NCBI GenBank assembly: GCA_000226015.1
Contig: JH153396.1
Coordinates: 20,829-84,828, forward strand
Source of the DNA: Mnemiopsis leidyi
Lineage: Eukaryota; Ctenophora; Tentaculata; Lobata; Bolinopsidae
Reading direction: 5' to 3'
Length of the DNA: 64,000 bases
Positions within the stretch are counted from its first letter, which is position 1, and every line of letters begins with the position of its first letter. Shown here piece after piece: positions 25,301 through 38,400 of this stretch. The notes below the pieces were generated by a model. The model had not been told where the DNA came from, did no database searches, and saw nothing but the letters and a program-made list of their open reading frames with translations. The translations under genes were made by a program, and so were the position numbers.

Positions 25301-28300
25301 CATGGCAACTCTGCTTTAACAACCAACTTTGAAACAAAAGAACGAACGACTTCATTGCCTTCGTTTGACTGTAGTAATCCGATGTTGCCGAAATCACTCG
25401 ATTCTTGTTGCAGAGGTCAGTAACAGCCTGTGGCTATCTATATTAATTATATTGATTACGCTTGCTATCACATGATACACTAACCGCCTAACCGGCTGTA
25501 TGTTATATGGAGTTCATGTGCTGGCGTCTTCTATGTTCTGGCATATGTCATAGGCAGGGTGTGAAATTTGAATCCGTGTAATTTTCATGTTACAGCGTTT
25601 TCTCAAGTAGAACTACCTACCTATTATATGAGTATATGTGACCTATGTGGAGTTTCATCAAAAGTTGATAGGGCCATCAGTTCATCCGACCACCCCAGAG
25701 CGAGGTTGTTCCTCGGTCATTTCCTCGGTCATTTCGCCAGCACAGCAGAGAATTTGAGTTAATTGGAGTGTATCCCCTGATTGGTGGCATATCAGGGAGG
25801 GATAGCATAAACTTGGTGAGCTGGTCTTTGAATTGCTTGAGGTTTCGAATGATATCCATAACTTCGGCCCTTGGACTGCAAATGAATTATCCAACAAAGA
25901 CTGGTTTGTTGCTGAGCTGTTCTTTCGTGAAGGTGGAATAATCGCTAGGTTTCCGAACCTATGTCGTGCGACAAAACGGATATTGCTCAGGTCATTGCTC
26001 GTTTTTCCATACAGGATTTTTCACATTTGAAGAATGATGAATCTCTCAGGTCTACGTTGAAGAAACATGAGGGATTAGTGAACCAAGCAATCCCAGTAGT
26101 GCGTCTCACGTATTCCAGCGATTCTTAAAATGAAAGTTTTTTGCAAGCTCTTCAGTTCCTGTATGTCACTGATTTTGGAGGGATGCCATCTAGAGGACAG
26201 CAGTATTTAACCAGACTACGCATTATTTACTTGTACAGGGTCAGCATTATCATTGCTGACCGAACATGGAACACACTAAGGATCCAAGATGCTTTCTGTT
26301 GGGCCACGAATGTGAGGTGACCAAGACAAATTACAGTTCAAAATCTTTGGGTGAATCCCATAGAGTTGGAGCTTTCTCAGGAGAAGCTTGTGGTCAACCT
26401 TGTCGAAGGCTTTGGCACAGTCAAGGTAGATGCATTGTTAGCAAGGGCCTCCAAGAGTGATGAAGTAACTGTGTGAGACAACTTCGGCCAGATCTAAAGC
26501 CATGCCGTTTATTACAAATGAGATCATTTATCTCCAGATAGTCTACCAGCTTCTTTCTAATGACTCTCTCAAATATCTTGATAGCATGAGATTTCAAACA
26601 GATAGGTCTGTAATTAGCTGGTAAAGCACGGCTATCTTTTCATGGAGGGGAAAAATGTGGGAGAACTTGTAAGAGCCAGGAACACTCCCAGTCCCAGAAG
26701 AAATGACTTTTTCCAAATAAGGTGGATGGGTTCTGATATGGCTTTCTTATGCAGTTCTTAAAAAGTGATACTGGAATTTCATCTCGACCTGATGCAGCAT
26801 ATTTGGTTTAAACTTTAATGTCTTCAATGGCATCGGCTATATCACTTACAAAGAAATCAAGCATTTCGTCATCAAAGGGATGTTTGTTTCAGGTGGACGA
26901 AATGGTGCAGAATCGAGGGATGTTTAAGGGATCACTAAAAACAGGCAAAAACTGATTTTGCAAGAGATTAGCGATATCTAGTTACTAGAATTATTTTTAA
27001 GAAAAAATAAAAGACTCCATAGAAAACTGCTATGCCAAGACCAACCTTTTACATTCCTTCAACAACATCCATTAATACTGATAAACAAACCACATTTCCA
27101 GAGAACGACTACTGTGTGACACCACTGCACGTGGCAGCAGCCTCCAACAACTCCTCTGTTGTGGAGATACTAGCGAGTAACGGAGGTCTGCTGGAAGCCA
27201 CCACCTTCTACATGCTACAGACACCTCTTCACTACGCAGCTAGATACAACTCTCCCAGCTCTGTCAAGAAACTGGTTGAGATGGGAGCTGTTCTTGAGGC
27301 CAGGTAGATAACTGTTTGAGTGAATAGCGCTAATTTTTAACCATCTAAGAGTTAAGAGCCTAATTAAATTGAGCAACTGCGTGAGTTCCATGCTCATGCA
27401 AATTCTAGTCTGAATCTTACGGGCTTCTGTTCTATCAAAGTTTATCAAAGAACTACAAAGTTGAAAGTGATTTACTGATTTAGAAAGGAGTATTGTTTAT
27501 ATCCATGGTTGTTGTTTTCCAGAGACTACAGAGGAAGAACACCGCTGTTGCTAGCCGCAGAACTGGGGAGACAAAGTGCGGGAGCCATGTTGCTGGAGTG
27601 CGGAGCTAAAGTCTACGCTATCGACTTTACCGGGATGTATGGAATAAGTGCCATGGTGGACAAGTGTCCTCCTCTAGCCCTAAAGGTTATATATTTTGCT
27701 TCGAAGTTCTGCGGCCAACATTTAATGGATTGTTAGGCTTATTAATATTTTGTTTACCAGCTAAGAATTAACACTTGAGCACTTTTCAGATTTTTCCTCG
27801 TATGTTTCCATTTTCACTGATTATACGATAGACAGATGAAGAGATAAGCGAATTTCAGGCCCTTGATACATGCATGGAGAAGGATCTAAGAAACAGAAAA
27901 CAGTATTATTCTCTGCAGTTTCTCGAACCTGTCACCCTCTGCAATGACATCGTGAGTTTTTCAATTTCATAAAAACCATTAATGTGTTTTATGTTGTAAT
28001 GTTGTGGTAGAATTCTAACCCTTTAGTTTCGACCGTGACACGTGTTTATCTTGGAAAAGGTGCCGATCTTATTGAAAAAGCTCCTAAGAAGATTTCACTA
28101 ATTCTATAATATTGGTGCTAGGTTTCAGAAATCGGTGTTGTACTAGAAAGATATCATAGCCAAAAGATAGATCAACAGCTACCATTCTCCTTCAAGACAA
28201 TGTTTATATTAAGTGTCTATGATTATTGACACTAAATATATGAGGTAACCGTTTCTTATGTATAAAACATTGTCTTAACGACACATATACGACACAGCTT

Positions 28301-31300
28301 TAGACGTTAACTCTTAAAACATGAGAAATAATTTCAGTCCGCAAAAACGACGTTCACTGTTCTTGAAGAAACGGTAAGGGCTGGAAGTGGAAATCTAGAT
28401 ATCATGAAGCATGAAATGATACAGAAAATGATTGAGGTTAAATGGAGACAATTTGGAAGAAGAGGTCTGTACGTTTGATCGAGTACTTTACTGTCGGACA
28501 GATCATCGAAATACCATATTTCCCTTTGAAATACATTAACTTTTAGTTCTCTATTTCAGACATAATATTGCATTGTTATTAGTTTTCAACTTAGATTTGA
28601 ATTTTATTTTTCTAACAAGCAAATAAGCCTGCCAACTTCCCGTTTCTTTTAGGATACATTAAAGAGTTGGCAGCCTACATCATTGTACTCATAAATTGGA
28701 GTTTGCTTTGTCTTTTTCATCCTATCGACATTCCATCAGGTAAATTTGTCCTTTAGCCATTTTCAATTTTCGTGTCATTTATATGAAGATCATCAATTTA
28801 TTTGACTTGAGGATCCTATTGAAGTTGTGGCAGCACTGCAGTGATAGATTCTCATTCAGTAATTAATGCTGTTCATTTGTATTCTAAACCATTTTGTTTT
28901 CATCAACCCTATTAGCTGACAGCTGTTCCTAAATCAGATGAAGATTCTGCTGGAATAAGACAGCCTGATGATATTGGAATCATAGCCGTTGAGAAAGCTA
29001 ACGAAGTTCTCACAGTGTTATTTTTTATATACCAGGCAATGATTTCATAATTTCTAATATTTTCAACCGACGCATGACTCTTTGGTTAAATTTTCACAGA
29101 TCAAACTTGCCCATAAAATCTCAAATTATTTTCTTAGTCCTGTGAAGTAATTTAAATTTACAATACATTCAGGTTTTTGATGAAATGAGAGAGTTCCGTT
29201 CAAATACGAGGAGACACAAGGCTTTTGTGCAACAGCGGATGAAGCAACTTGAAATGGAGTTCAAATACTTAGAGTTACTTTCAGAAGAAGAAAAAGAGTA
29301 TTTGTATAATGAACGCGAACAAGTCAGGTAAATGTATGGCGAGGTTAAAAACGATACATTCAAATAGTCACTGAAACATGAGCGTTTCATTTGGTACAAT
29401 ACTTCGATTGATACATTCTCCTTTCTTCGACATCATATTCTAACTTAAAAAAATCAAAGAAAGAAACACCTTTCATACATGGCCAAATTAGATTGACTCA
29501 TAAATGACAAAACCCAAATCATCTTTTTTGTTTTTCAGAAAGTCAAGTAGTTTGTATGCCGACGATATGTGGAACTATTTTGATTGGTTTTCCATACTTC
29601 TTATGATGAGTAAGTAGCAAGAATTTGATACTGATATTGTATGAAAATGTCATATTTGGATGACGATTCTTTTTCAATCTTTGTTTTTTTGCACCTTCAA
29701 TCATGGTAACGTATAATGTCCTAATTTCACAATCTTCACATTCTCTATTTCTCACAGTAACCCTGGTGGTACACTTCGTTATCCAGTACCAGTACCCCCA
29801 ATACAAGGTAGAGAGAGGCATACTCCTCTCCTGCACCCTTATTATCGTCTGGTTAAAGATGTTCAAGTATTGCCGGGTTCTCGAGATGCTTGGTGAGTTG
29901 CTTTTGCTTCTGGCTGACGTGTGACGTGTTTGTTGGTATAGTACTATGAATTTGATTTGCATTTCTTGAAAAGCTTTCAAAAATTACATGTGATAAGATA
30001 TTGAGTCAACATCAATAACTTACAGGTCCGTTTTGCGTTATACTCGCTGCATTGCCAAAGGATTTTATAAAAATTGCAGTTGTCTACGTGATTCTGTACA
30101 TACCCATGGTAAAATAAATATTTTTCTATATCATCATGGAATTTTTGCAATTTTGCATCCTCTTTATAGAAATGGTCGGATGATTTCCCCTCGAGGCAAA
30201 GTTCTTCTATGATCATCAATATTAAAGGATGAAAAAGAAACTCTTCAGGTCTGTTTATACTACCACTTTTATTCTGGACCATACGATGATATTACCGAAG
30301 CTATTAGAAATTCTGATGACTTTGATGAAAACCTTTACGGTCACCTTCAGCAGACTTGCTTTACAGGTTACCTGCTTTCCTCTTCATGTTGAGGAAACTG
30401 GACATGAATTAATCTTGTTCAATTTCCATTGCCATTATTCTACACTTTGAAATCTATAGTATCTGAACTATTATTAAGATAGTATTGATGGTCGGTGGCG
30501 CAATTACACTATAAAGAGTAGAGACGTCTTTTTTCTAAACTACTCAATAGGTCCATTAGGTAGGTAGGATAATAAGAGAAAAACGGAGATAATCATAAAT
30601 TAATCCGCAAGTCTTTAAAGAAAAACATTGCCACAGTGTTTGTGTACACACTCGTGGGTGACTATGGTTACGAGACTCTGAAGAGGATCAGCTATATAAG
30701 GTTTGGTACTCAGTACTTCTGGTTCACACAATGTGCGATTGCTTACTGGATAATCATCTCCGCTGTACTACTTCTCAACATATTCATCGCTCTCATGTCT
30801 GGTGAGTTTGCTTCGCCTTCAAAACCTACGATCATCGGATGCAGATTTTACCATTTATCCGAAAGTTTACTGAATTGGAATACTTGAATAATGCTATAAA
30901 GAAGACCTCACCATGTGAGGACGATAAGATAAGATATTTGCTTAAAAGGGTGACAAAAAAGAACAAAGATTAATTGGACAACACCTAATTTGAATTTTCA
31001 GATACATTTACGAGAGTATACGAAAATGCTTTGTTAGTTTCACAGTTTGAGAGGGCTGCAATGATAGTGAGTTTGGAGAACAAACTACCGAGCTACTGGA
31101 AAAAGCATCATCTTATAGGTAGAAGGAAATGCAAATTATCCCAATAAATTTAATTTGGATTTGTAATATCCTGAGCCTTAAGGGAACTACATTCCGCAAA
31201 AATATGATAGGCGGGCAAACTCACTTGCAAGCTCATTTACAAATTGATCAACTGCCAGCTTTTTGTAGCAAACTAGCAACAATAGATGGGGCGAAAACTA

Positions 31301-32146
31301 GAAAACATCGACGCACACTATGCTTTGTAAAATTATTCATTCTCTCAATCTCTCAGATATATCGTACAATTATGCCCCTGCTGCTGCTTTCTTTGACGAG
31401 GATGACGTCCCTGAAGATGACCATTTTGAAGAGGAGGTTTGTGAAATTTGTCCTTAATTCTGATGAAGATCTTGATTTTCTTATTTGTATTTACATTGCT
31501 TAGTAATAGTATTTGTGGTACAAATTGTGGACAGATATTGGACAGATTTTGTATCAGATAAGGAATGCAGATAGCGCACTCAAATCTATTGTGACCAAGC
31601 AAATGGGCAAGAAAGACAAAGACCTTATAAAATACGTAAAGGAAAAGATGCAGACTCAGGCAGACCTCATTTCAAAAATTCTCGACCGGATAGAGTCTTT
31701 ACAGAGTTCAAGTTCAAGGTAAAATGGAATGAAGAATGCTCCTATTCTGCTTGATCAACTTCAAGCGAGTGAATGTTTCAATGTTAATCACAAACAATTT
31801 GAAGACTATCATGTAAGCATGCTTCCACTCAATATAGATTGATGGAGTTGTTCCTTTCCGTCGCTGTGATTAGCGACGCGACGGGGGTTTTGCCTGGTTA
31901 AACCGCACGTCTAAGTCCAAAATTTTAATCAGCTGCAAACTTTCCCTTGTAGAGAGGCCCTAATACAGTCGGAAAGGGACAACTCTGGACTCCTGCATTA
32001 GGTTGGAAGAAGAAGTGATATACGAGGAATCAACTAGTGCGAGACAGAGTTCTAGCAGTAGTTCCAGCTCGAGTAAACGCAGGGCGAGCCAAGAGATGGC
32101 CAAAAGAAGGGAATCAAAGTCAGAAGACAGTTGTAAAACACAATGA
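22360..32146 (+). CDS. TRPA-like ankyrin TRP channel 3 (head-to-head paralog B)
   Basis: Predicted plasma-membrane cation channel of 825 residues. Exons: 22360-22440, 24266-24502, 24691-24850, 27102-27303, 27523-27685, 27859-27951, 28338-28464, 28653-28739, 28938-29035, 29173-29327, 29539-29609, 29758-29892, 30026-30108, 30249-30366, 30637-30801, 31002-31118, 31357-31436, 31558-31718, 32002-32146. All phases agree. The plan is as in gene 2: MADFFKEKP start, ankyrin repeats, TRP linker with IQKMIEVKWRQFGRRG, S1-S6, pore with VFVYTLVGDYGYE (residues about 604-658), coiled coil with VKEKMQTQADLISKILDR, and a tail with a long serine run and KRR. One intron, starting at 29036, has a GC donor. The intron 24851-27101 holds a LINE remnant and intron 1 holds a MITE. 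AATAAA lies at 32300. Confidence 0.9.
22558..23068 (+). mobile_element. hAT-like non-autonomous transposon (MITE), copy 1
   Basis: The ends are long inverted repeats beginning CAGAGGCAACATTTAAGTGC. The element is flanked by a perfect 8-bp direct repeat, GGTTTAAA (22550-22557 and 23069-23076), the target-site length of hAT transposons. Inside are GCGG-rich arms and short repeats containing ACGAAAACGTCCC, plus a 10-base assembly gap. No transposase reading frame is present. It sits in intron 1 of TRP gene 3. A second copy in opposite orientation is at 41352-42136. Confidence 0.93.
22736..22745. other. Assembly gap (10 N)
   Basis: A run of ten Ns inside MITE copy 1, probably a collapsed internal repeat. 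Confidence 1.
24035..24136 (+). CDS. Alternative first exon of TRP gene 3 (34 codons)
   Basis: The ATG at 24035 opens 34 codons (MLSGPSSEVEPD... ending LRSKSK) that end at a gtaacg donor in phase 0, as required by the next exon at 24266. It has the same length, phase and position as the proximal first exon of TRP gene 2 (19272-19373), although the peptides have diverged. It probably marks an alternative promoter that changes the cytosolic N terminus. Confidence 0.65.
25560..26960 (-). mobile_element. Non-LTR retrotransposon (LINE) remnant with reverse-transcriptase domain
   Basis: Reverse-complement translation, with frameshifts, shows classical LINE reverse-transcriptase blocks: a GRDEIP block, ALPANYRPICLKSHAIKIFE, HGFRSGRSCLTQLL, LDCAKAFDKVDHKLL, then LVEYCCPLWHPSKISDI and near the C terminus NSFAVQGPKLW. 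The palm segment that should carry YADD is missing between KILN (about 26335) and NLSWSPHI, and there are several stops, so the copy is dead. It lies antisense in the intron 24851-27101 of TRP gene 3 and explains that intron's size. The block style resembles CR1/Rex-like elements; the clade is not certain. Confidence 0.85.
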
Positions 32147-32426
32147 ATCTTACAACAGTTTTCGTCGAAGCTTTAGGAAGGGGTATTTCAAATAAGAGTT
32201 TTGAACACTCCCAAAATCTCGATAAATTTGAACTTTGAAGCATATTATAATAGTATTTTGTCTGTATTTATGATCGGATTCTTCTTTATCTAAAAACACA
32301 ATAAAATCCTGGCTGGAAATCCGTTTAGTAAAGATAGTAACTGTTATCAACACAATTTTGTTTTTCCAAGTATGAGAATTAGGTGATAGAGCACGATCTT
32401 TCGTAAGGGATTAGAGGAACCAAGTA

Positions 32427-35400
32427 TTACATAAACTCTTGTTCGAAGTAGTTGTAATGTGTGTCCTCTGAAATAGCAAATTGTTTATCTTCGGTTACTC
32501 CACTCCAATGAATTCAATAAAATAGTAATCGAGCGATAACATTTGCGACACGGTAAAGATGTGATTCTGACTAAGATAGATATTGAATAAATTATAGATA
32601 AAATTTATTGAAAAATAAGGAAAAACTGTCAATTAGTATTATTGTGATTACCACAATTAGCCCTATAAGATCGTGGAATACAAAGAAATGACAGACATGC
32701 ATATGTAGTCTACTTGATGAGTAACATATTTTTAGTTGTCCACTATAAAAGCTAAACTCACCGCAGTCTTGTTTGACCCAGGACTGCTCGTTAGTTGAGC
32801 TGGTTTGTGGAGAGCTGCCTGTTCTCAAGGAGTGTTGTCCAGTGTATCCTGATCTTGTGACACCGCCACATTTCGTTCCTGTGAGAGGAGCATGGTCAGG
32901 GTCATGCTGGTGGATTACATAATGAGGCCATCATTATTCATGGGGGGTAGAGGATTTCTTAAATGATATCTGACCTCTCTTTATTATTTCTAGATCATTT
33001 ATTTTGGTAATTTTGATTATAAATTCACGACTAAAGGTTTATTTTATATCAACTTTTGACTCCGTGAATACCCTGATAACTCACCAAGTCTGCTGCAAGC
33101 TTGTTGAGCTGATGCGAGACTAGCATAGTAGCCGTGTCCAGGAACAGATCCAGCAAGGTACTTGTTATTGTAATGGGTATAATCGCACATTCGGTCTGCA
33201 GAGTTACTCGTCATTTTGGAATTTGTGATGGGTTACATAGTGTTAGAGTGTCATAAGACTTTGAATATTATTATTTTCAAAGTTATGAAATCGTTGCAAA
33301 TTAATAATCAACGTTAAATATGGATGAAACTTAAGTGACCAAATATAGATGATTCAGTCACAATCAGTTTTAGAAAATAATATGATAAACAAGTTTATAG
33401 ATTGTCTAAGCGATGTTGAATGTTTTTAAAGCTTTCAGCTAGCAATATGTATGATTGGTGGCCGTCTGTTTCAGAAACCTTATTAATAAGCCGGCGCGGC
33501 ATCAATGCATTTACTTTTTGATATGGCAAATCATTCGTTTGGCTTGGCTTTCTTTTTTCGAAAAAATCCAGCATGGTTGACGCAGTAAGCAGTTCAGCTG
33601 AGCTGTAACTAGCTAGAATCTGCTACCTTGAGTCGGAATAAAATAGAACCAGTGATCACTTCCCGCGTCACTCTCGCAGTGGTACTGATTCAAATTGATA
33701 CCCGCCTTCCTTTCTGACTGCCCTATACAAAAATTGTGTTATTCTCAACGAGAGATGAAAAGTTTTGTGATATACCTTCGGTTGGGATGAAGTAGAACCA
33801 GTGGTCGCTTCCTTCGTCATCTTCGCAGTTGTTTTGGTGCAAGTTTATTTGAGGCTGACGTACTGATGATCCTAAACCACATATAGTTGATAAACCAAGT
33901 TCAATAAAAAATTTGTCTCTGTTTTTAGAAAAACGGGCTGTTCTATACATTTATTATCTGTCTAAATCTTAAATGCCATAATCATTGCATCTATAACTAT
34001 AAGATATACATTGAGTCCCTTCTGCCTGGGTATGTTCTAAAAGTGAGGGTATAGAATTCTTATTCAACATTCATGCACATTCTTACCTGGTGCATCGATG
34101 CACATATGAGTGTCCTTGTTCTTGAGTCTGAAAGCACAGGAGTCAAAGGTGCTCCATTGGACCTCCCATTTCTGATCGGTTCCCATGTTGAATTGACAAG
34201 TCCACATATTAAGATTGGTATCAGCTGAGATTAGCTGTGTTAGAGTTATTGTACTATTGTAGAAATTATTTCATGATGTTATATAGTGTGATAAACATGG
34301 TTCCCTAAGTTTTTTGTTACCCCGACCTCAAAGACACATGATCTTTACCTATCATAAGGCTACGCAATTCATCCCCGCGATCAATGGTATTGATAATGAC
34401 TTACGCTGTGTGCTTTTATATCCGAGAACGTTGATGCACATGTTGCTCTTTTGATTGATTATGTAGCCTTCATTGTTCATCTTGAAGACATGATCAGTTG
34501 AATCCTTGTGGGGAACTTCACAGTAGTGAAGCTGGACGTTGTCTCCGATGCCGCTGTGAGGATACCCTGCCACGTCGATACAGAGACCAGAGTTTTTGGC
34601 AAGGAACCTTCCCCATAATCCCGACTCAGGGTCGCCACAGTCTTGTTCTAGAAATTGTGTGAGTTTAGTTCATACATTGTATAGGTATAGCTCAGAGACC
34701 TTATTAACATTGCGCTTAGAATATACTTATTCCTAACGTACTGTATAAAGTTTAGCCTTTAGTGTGTGAGTTTAAGTCAAAGATGATTCTTAATGATGAT
34801 TCGTCGATACATATTACTGGTAGTTAATGTGCTGTTAATTTATATCTTACCACATTTGTCGACAGCACAGGTCTTCTTAGCTCCGTTCTTGTAGCACCAA
34901 GGTTTATGAATACCGGAGTCATCGGTGTTCCTAGATCACAATTGTTATGAATAGTATGTTAGTACTTTAGTTTATTAAAGTTACCAATTTTGTCCTTTTT
35001 TCGTGGTAATCAAACTCAGTTTGCATCACAAGAATCGTCATTTTATAATTCAAAATAGGGATGTGTGAGTTTTATTCGTAGCTTTAAGCGTATTATATTG
35101 CAAGTTAGTCCATCCTATAATTTTTTATAAATCAGTAAAGTAATAAAGTATTGTTGAAATTTACAGCTTTGGTTGTTTAGTGGTATCTACCCTGACTTTC
35201 TGTGCAGAAGATCAGGGGTTCCAATCCCAGAAGAGGCATTGTCTATGCAATCTCCTTTGGTCAAAACAGCCGAATGGCCGGGAAACCGAGATTGAGTGTT
35301 AAATGAGAAGGATCTCCGTTTAAAGATCTAAAATCTTCCAGGAGGCCTTTCAGTATAACTGTGAAAGCCTTGCTACAGGTATAACAAAACCTCAATACAG

Positions 35401-38400
35401 TTTATGGGCGTTGGTCGTTAAGTTTTCGCAAAGTAAGCCTTACTTGCAATAGTTTTGGTTGGTCCCAGGCCAGTTATCGCATGTCTGCCCATCGTCTGTC
35501 CTAGAAACTGTTCCCATGTAGGTCTGTCCTTCTTCAACGTAGCAGTCAACATCTTGAGCTGCAACAGATTTTGAATTAACTTTAGGCCGGGAACTCCACT
35601 GATGCAAGCCGGAATTCAAAAGCTATGGAGGGTCATAGTGCTGTTTTTTGCTTTTTCGCCCTTCAACCGCTACCTTTAAATGATGAATCAAGATACAAGG
35701 GTCAAGAGAAGATCTAAAAACCGAAAATTAAATTTTAACTAACAGCATTTAGGAATATCGCAATACTCCCATCTAGTGTTCGGATCGGTGGTATAACACC
35801 AGGGACCTCCGGAGGCGCTGGTCGGATTTCTGCAGTAGTTGTGATTTCCAACACTTCCTAGGATAGGTGTTATATCAGTGAGATGAATTATTCTGGAAAT
35901 CTTTTGAAAGTCAAATAACTGACATGGCAGCAAGCGGTACATTAGAAGTTGTTTTCAATTTATGTGATTGATGTAAGTTAGTGAGTGTAAGTATCAGTAA
36001 GTTAATCTGTTCGTTACAAACAGCCCATATATGACATGATAAAACTTAAATTGACAAGTTGATAGAGCTCTTTGAGATAGACCTAAAAGTAATAAGTATT
36101 GTAGTCTTTAGATGATACAGGCGATTTATATCATATGAGCACAGCGATAGCGAAATAATTTCTTTCTGTAGAAAAGGCTTACATGGCCAAAAAGGCAAAA
36201 AATCAAAATGCACGACGTATGCCAAAATTTGAGGATTTCGACCAGAACATATTTCTCGACAAGAACAGTCCCGCTACCGCTCATGATACCGACACCCGCT
36301 ATATCACTGGATCTTTTTGATGCAATGGTCCAAGTACTCAAACATTGCGACGGCTAGCATTAGCAATATGTAAGATGCCACATCCATGAAAACTCACCAA
36401 AGTCATCGTTGCCAATAAGACAGTCCGCCCTCAGACTCTGCACACTACTATGTCCACTCGGACCATTCTGACCCTCAACCTTGTACTTCAACCAACACAT
36501 CTGGTCACTGGGCCTGTGTGTTACAGACTTACAGCGGGGTTCTGCCAGGCATCTACCTGCACACTCTTCAAGATTCTTTACTGTAAGTGAAGTGATGTCT
36601 GCTCCCCAGAAATCAGTGTTTCTATGGATACAGGAGTCTACTGATCCACCTAAAAGTGAGAATCGGATCAGCTGACCAGTTTCAAGATTTTGCAATCCCA
36701 ACTTATGTCTTATGGCATGCACTTAGTGACAGGTTGAACTTCAGGTCAGGTCACTCACCTTTAACACAAGCAATGTTAAGGCTGTGAGCAGTGCCGTGAT
36801 CACTCTTCCCATTATCTCCAAACTCTTTTGTCTTTAACCAACACCTTCTATCAGTGGTACGGAAAGTTAAAGATTTACATCCCGTTTGAGTCTTACATCT
36901 CATAGCACACTCTTCTACATTTACCGCAACGAAATCCAAAATATCAGCGCCCATAAAGTCAGTATAATAGTGCAAACACCCGGACACTGTTCTGCCTGAA
37001 AAATGTTCTGGACTCAACCCTCATCTGTGCATCTCGATTTAAAGAACAGAAAGTTTCAGTGAAAGAAAAGATGGATTCCTATGCTTATAGTGTTCTGGAA
37101 AAGTCTGCAACCTTTCCATGAGATCACATAAGCATCCTCTTTTCCTTTTCACAGCCTATGATATTGGCACTTAGCGCAGCTCGGTTAGCTATGGCAGCAT
37201 GTGATCTGTACCGACGCATGGCGGATGGGGACAGTGCACGTAGGAGTCTCCTTGACAACAGGTGCTGCCGAAGGAGATGGGACCTCCGTCGCACGTGGAG
37301 CCTGCTGGGGCGTAGTGCTTCTCGCGGGGATACTTGCAGCAGTAGTTACCATTTAGGTATACGTGGGGATGGGAAGCCGGACATGATCCTAATAGTAATA
37401 AAGTAATAAGTTGATCAGACTTTTAGCAATTGTCACCGAAAGTGGCTGATGCACTACACAATAAAGCTTGAGTCCTTTTGAGCTTTTGTAACTTGATATC
37501 ATATACGACTTTTTGGGGATTTAGTTAGATGGGGAACGGTTCAAATATTATTTATCAGTCCATTTGGCATGATAACATTAACATTAGAATCATTATAAAC
37601 AGAAGCAGCACGCTAACCATAGTTATGTGAGTGGGGAGACTGAGAGGACCAATTCTGGCAGGTTTTGCCGGATACTGTTGTGGACCTGTAACCGCTGTAA
37701 CTCTTGCCCAGGTCTCTCGGAGCGTAACAGAACTTGTTCGTTACTAAAATAATTATGTGTTATCTTTCTTTTTGATTGATAGGTTTTTGGAGGGTTTTGC
37801 TCTTCAACATATAAGTTGATCATGGCCATGCACTATGCAGGAGTCAGTTTGAGAAATTGAGATGGTGGAACTTTCACACTAGGCTTACTGATAGGTTTAA
37901 TAGAGTTGACAGTGGGATTATCATAGGGGATTGTCTGGCCGTGCTGAACAACTCCCTTCTTGCTGCGGTAATAGTCCTTGTCAAACAGCTCCCAATCACC
38001 AATCCTGGCTACCCAACCGTTTATGTTATCCTTCACTTGTCCTGAAGAAGAAAAATTCATGATTATCATTGTTTAAGGCAAATTTGTTAAACTGGCAATT
38101 GTAAAACGATAAAGGAGTATAAAAGCTAACACATTAAAGTATTACATCCTGGTTCCAACGAAGGGTACGGTCCAAATTGCTAATTAAAACCTCCTCTCTC
38201 AATCCTAACCATGTCCTACTTACTCACCTAGATCCGGAATCTGAACGTATCGAGCTAGCCAGTTTCCATAGTAATGTCCCTCCAATTTGGGACCGTAACA
38301 CTTGTTAGTGCTTGGTTTGTAGGTGGTGTGCCCTGCTGGACAATCATTGCAGCTGCTAGCTCGGTCTTGTGTTGAGAATGTTCCCTGTCGGGGACAAACA

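Noticed and set aside
32592-32761. Read-through of the last large mosaic-gene exon into a hydrophobic tail ([16 protein letters not shown])
   Set aside because: A strong gtgagt donor ends the exon at 32762 and a phase-matched terminal exon with stop exists at 32467-32427; the read-through stays possible but less likely.
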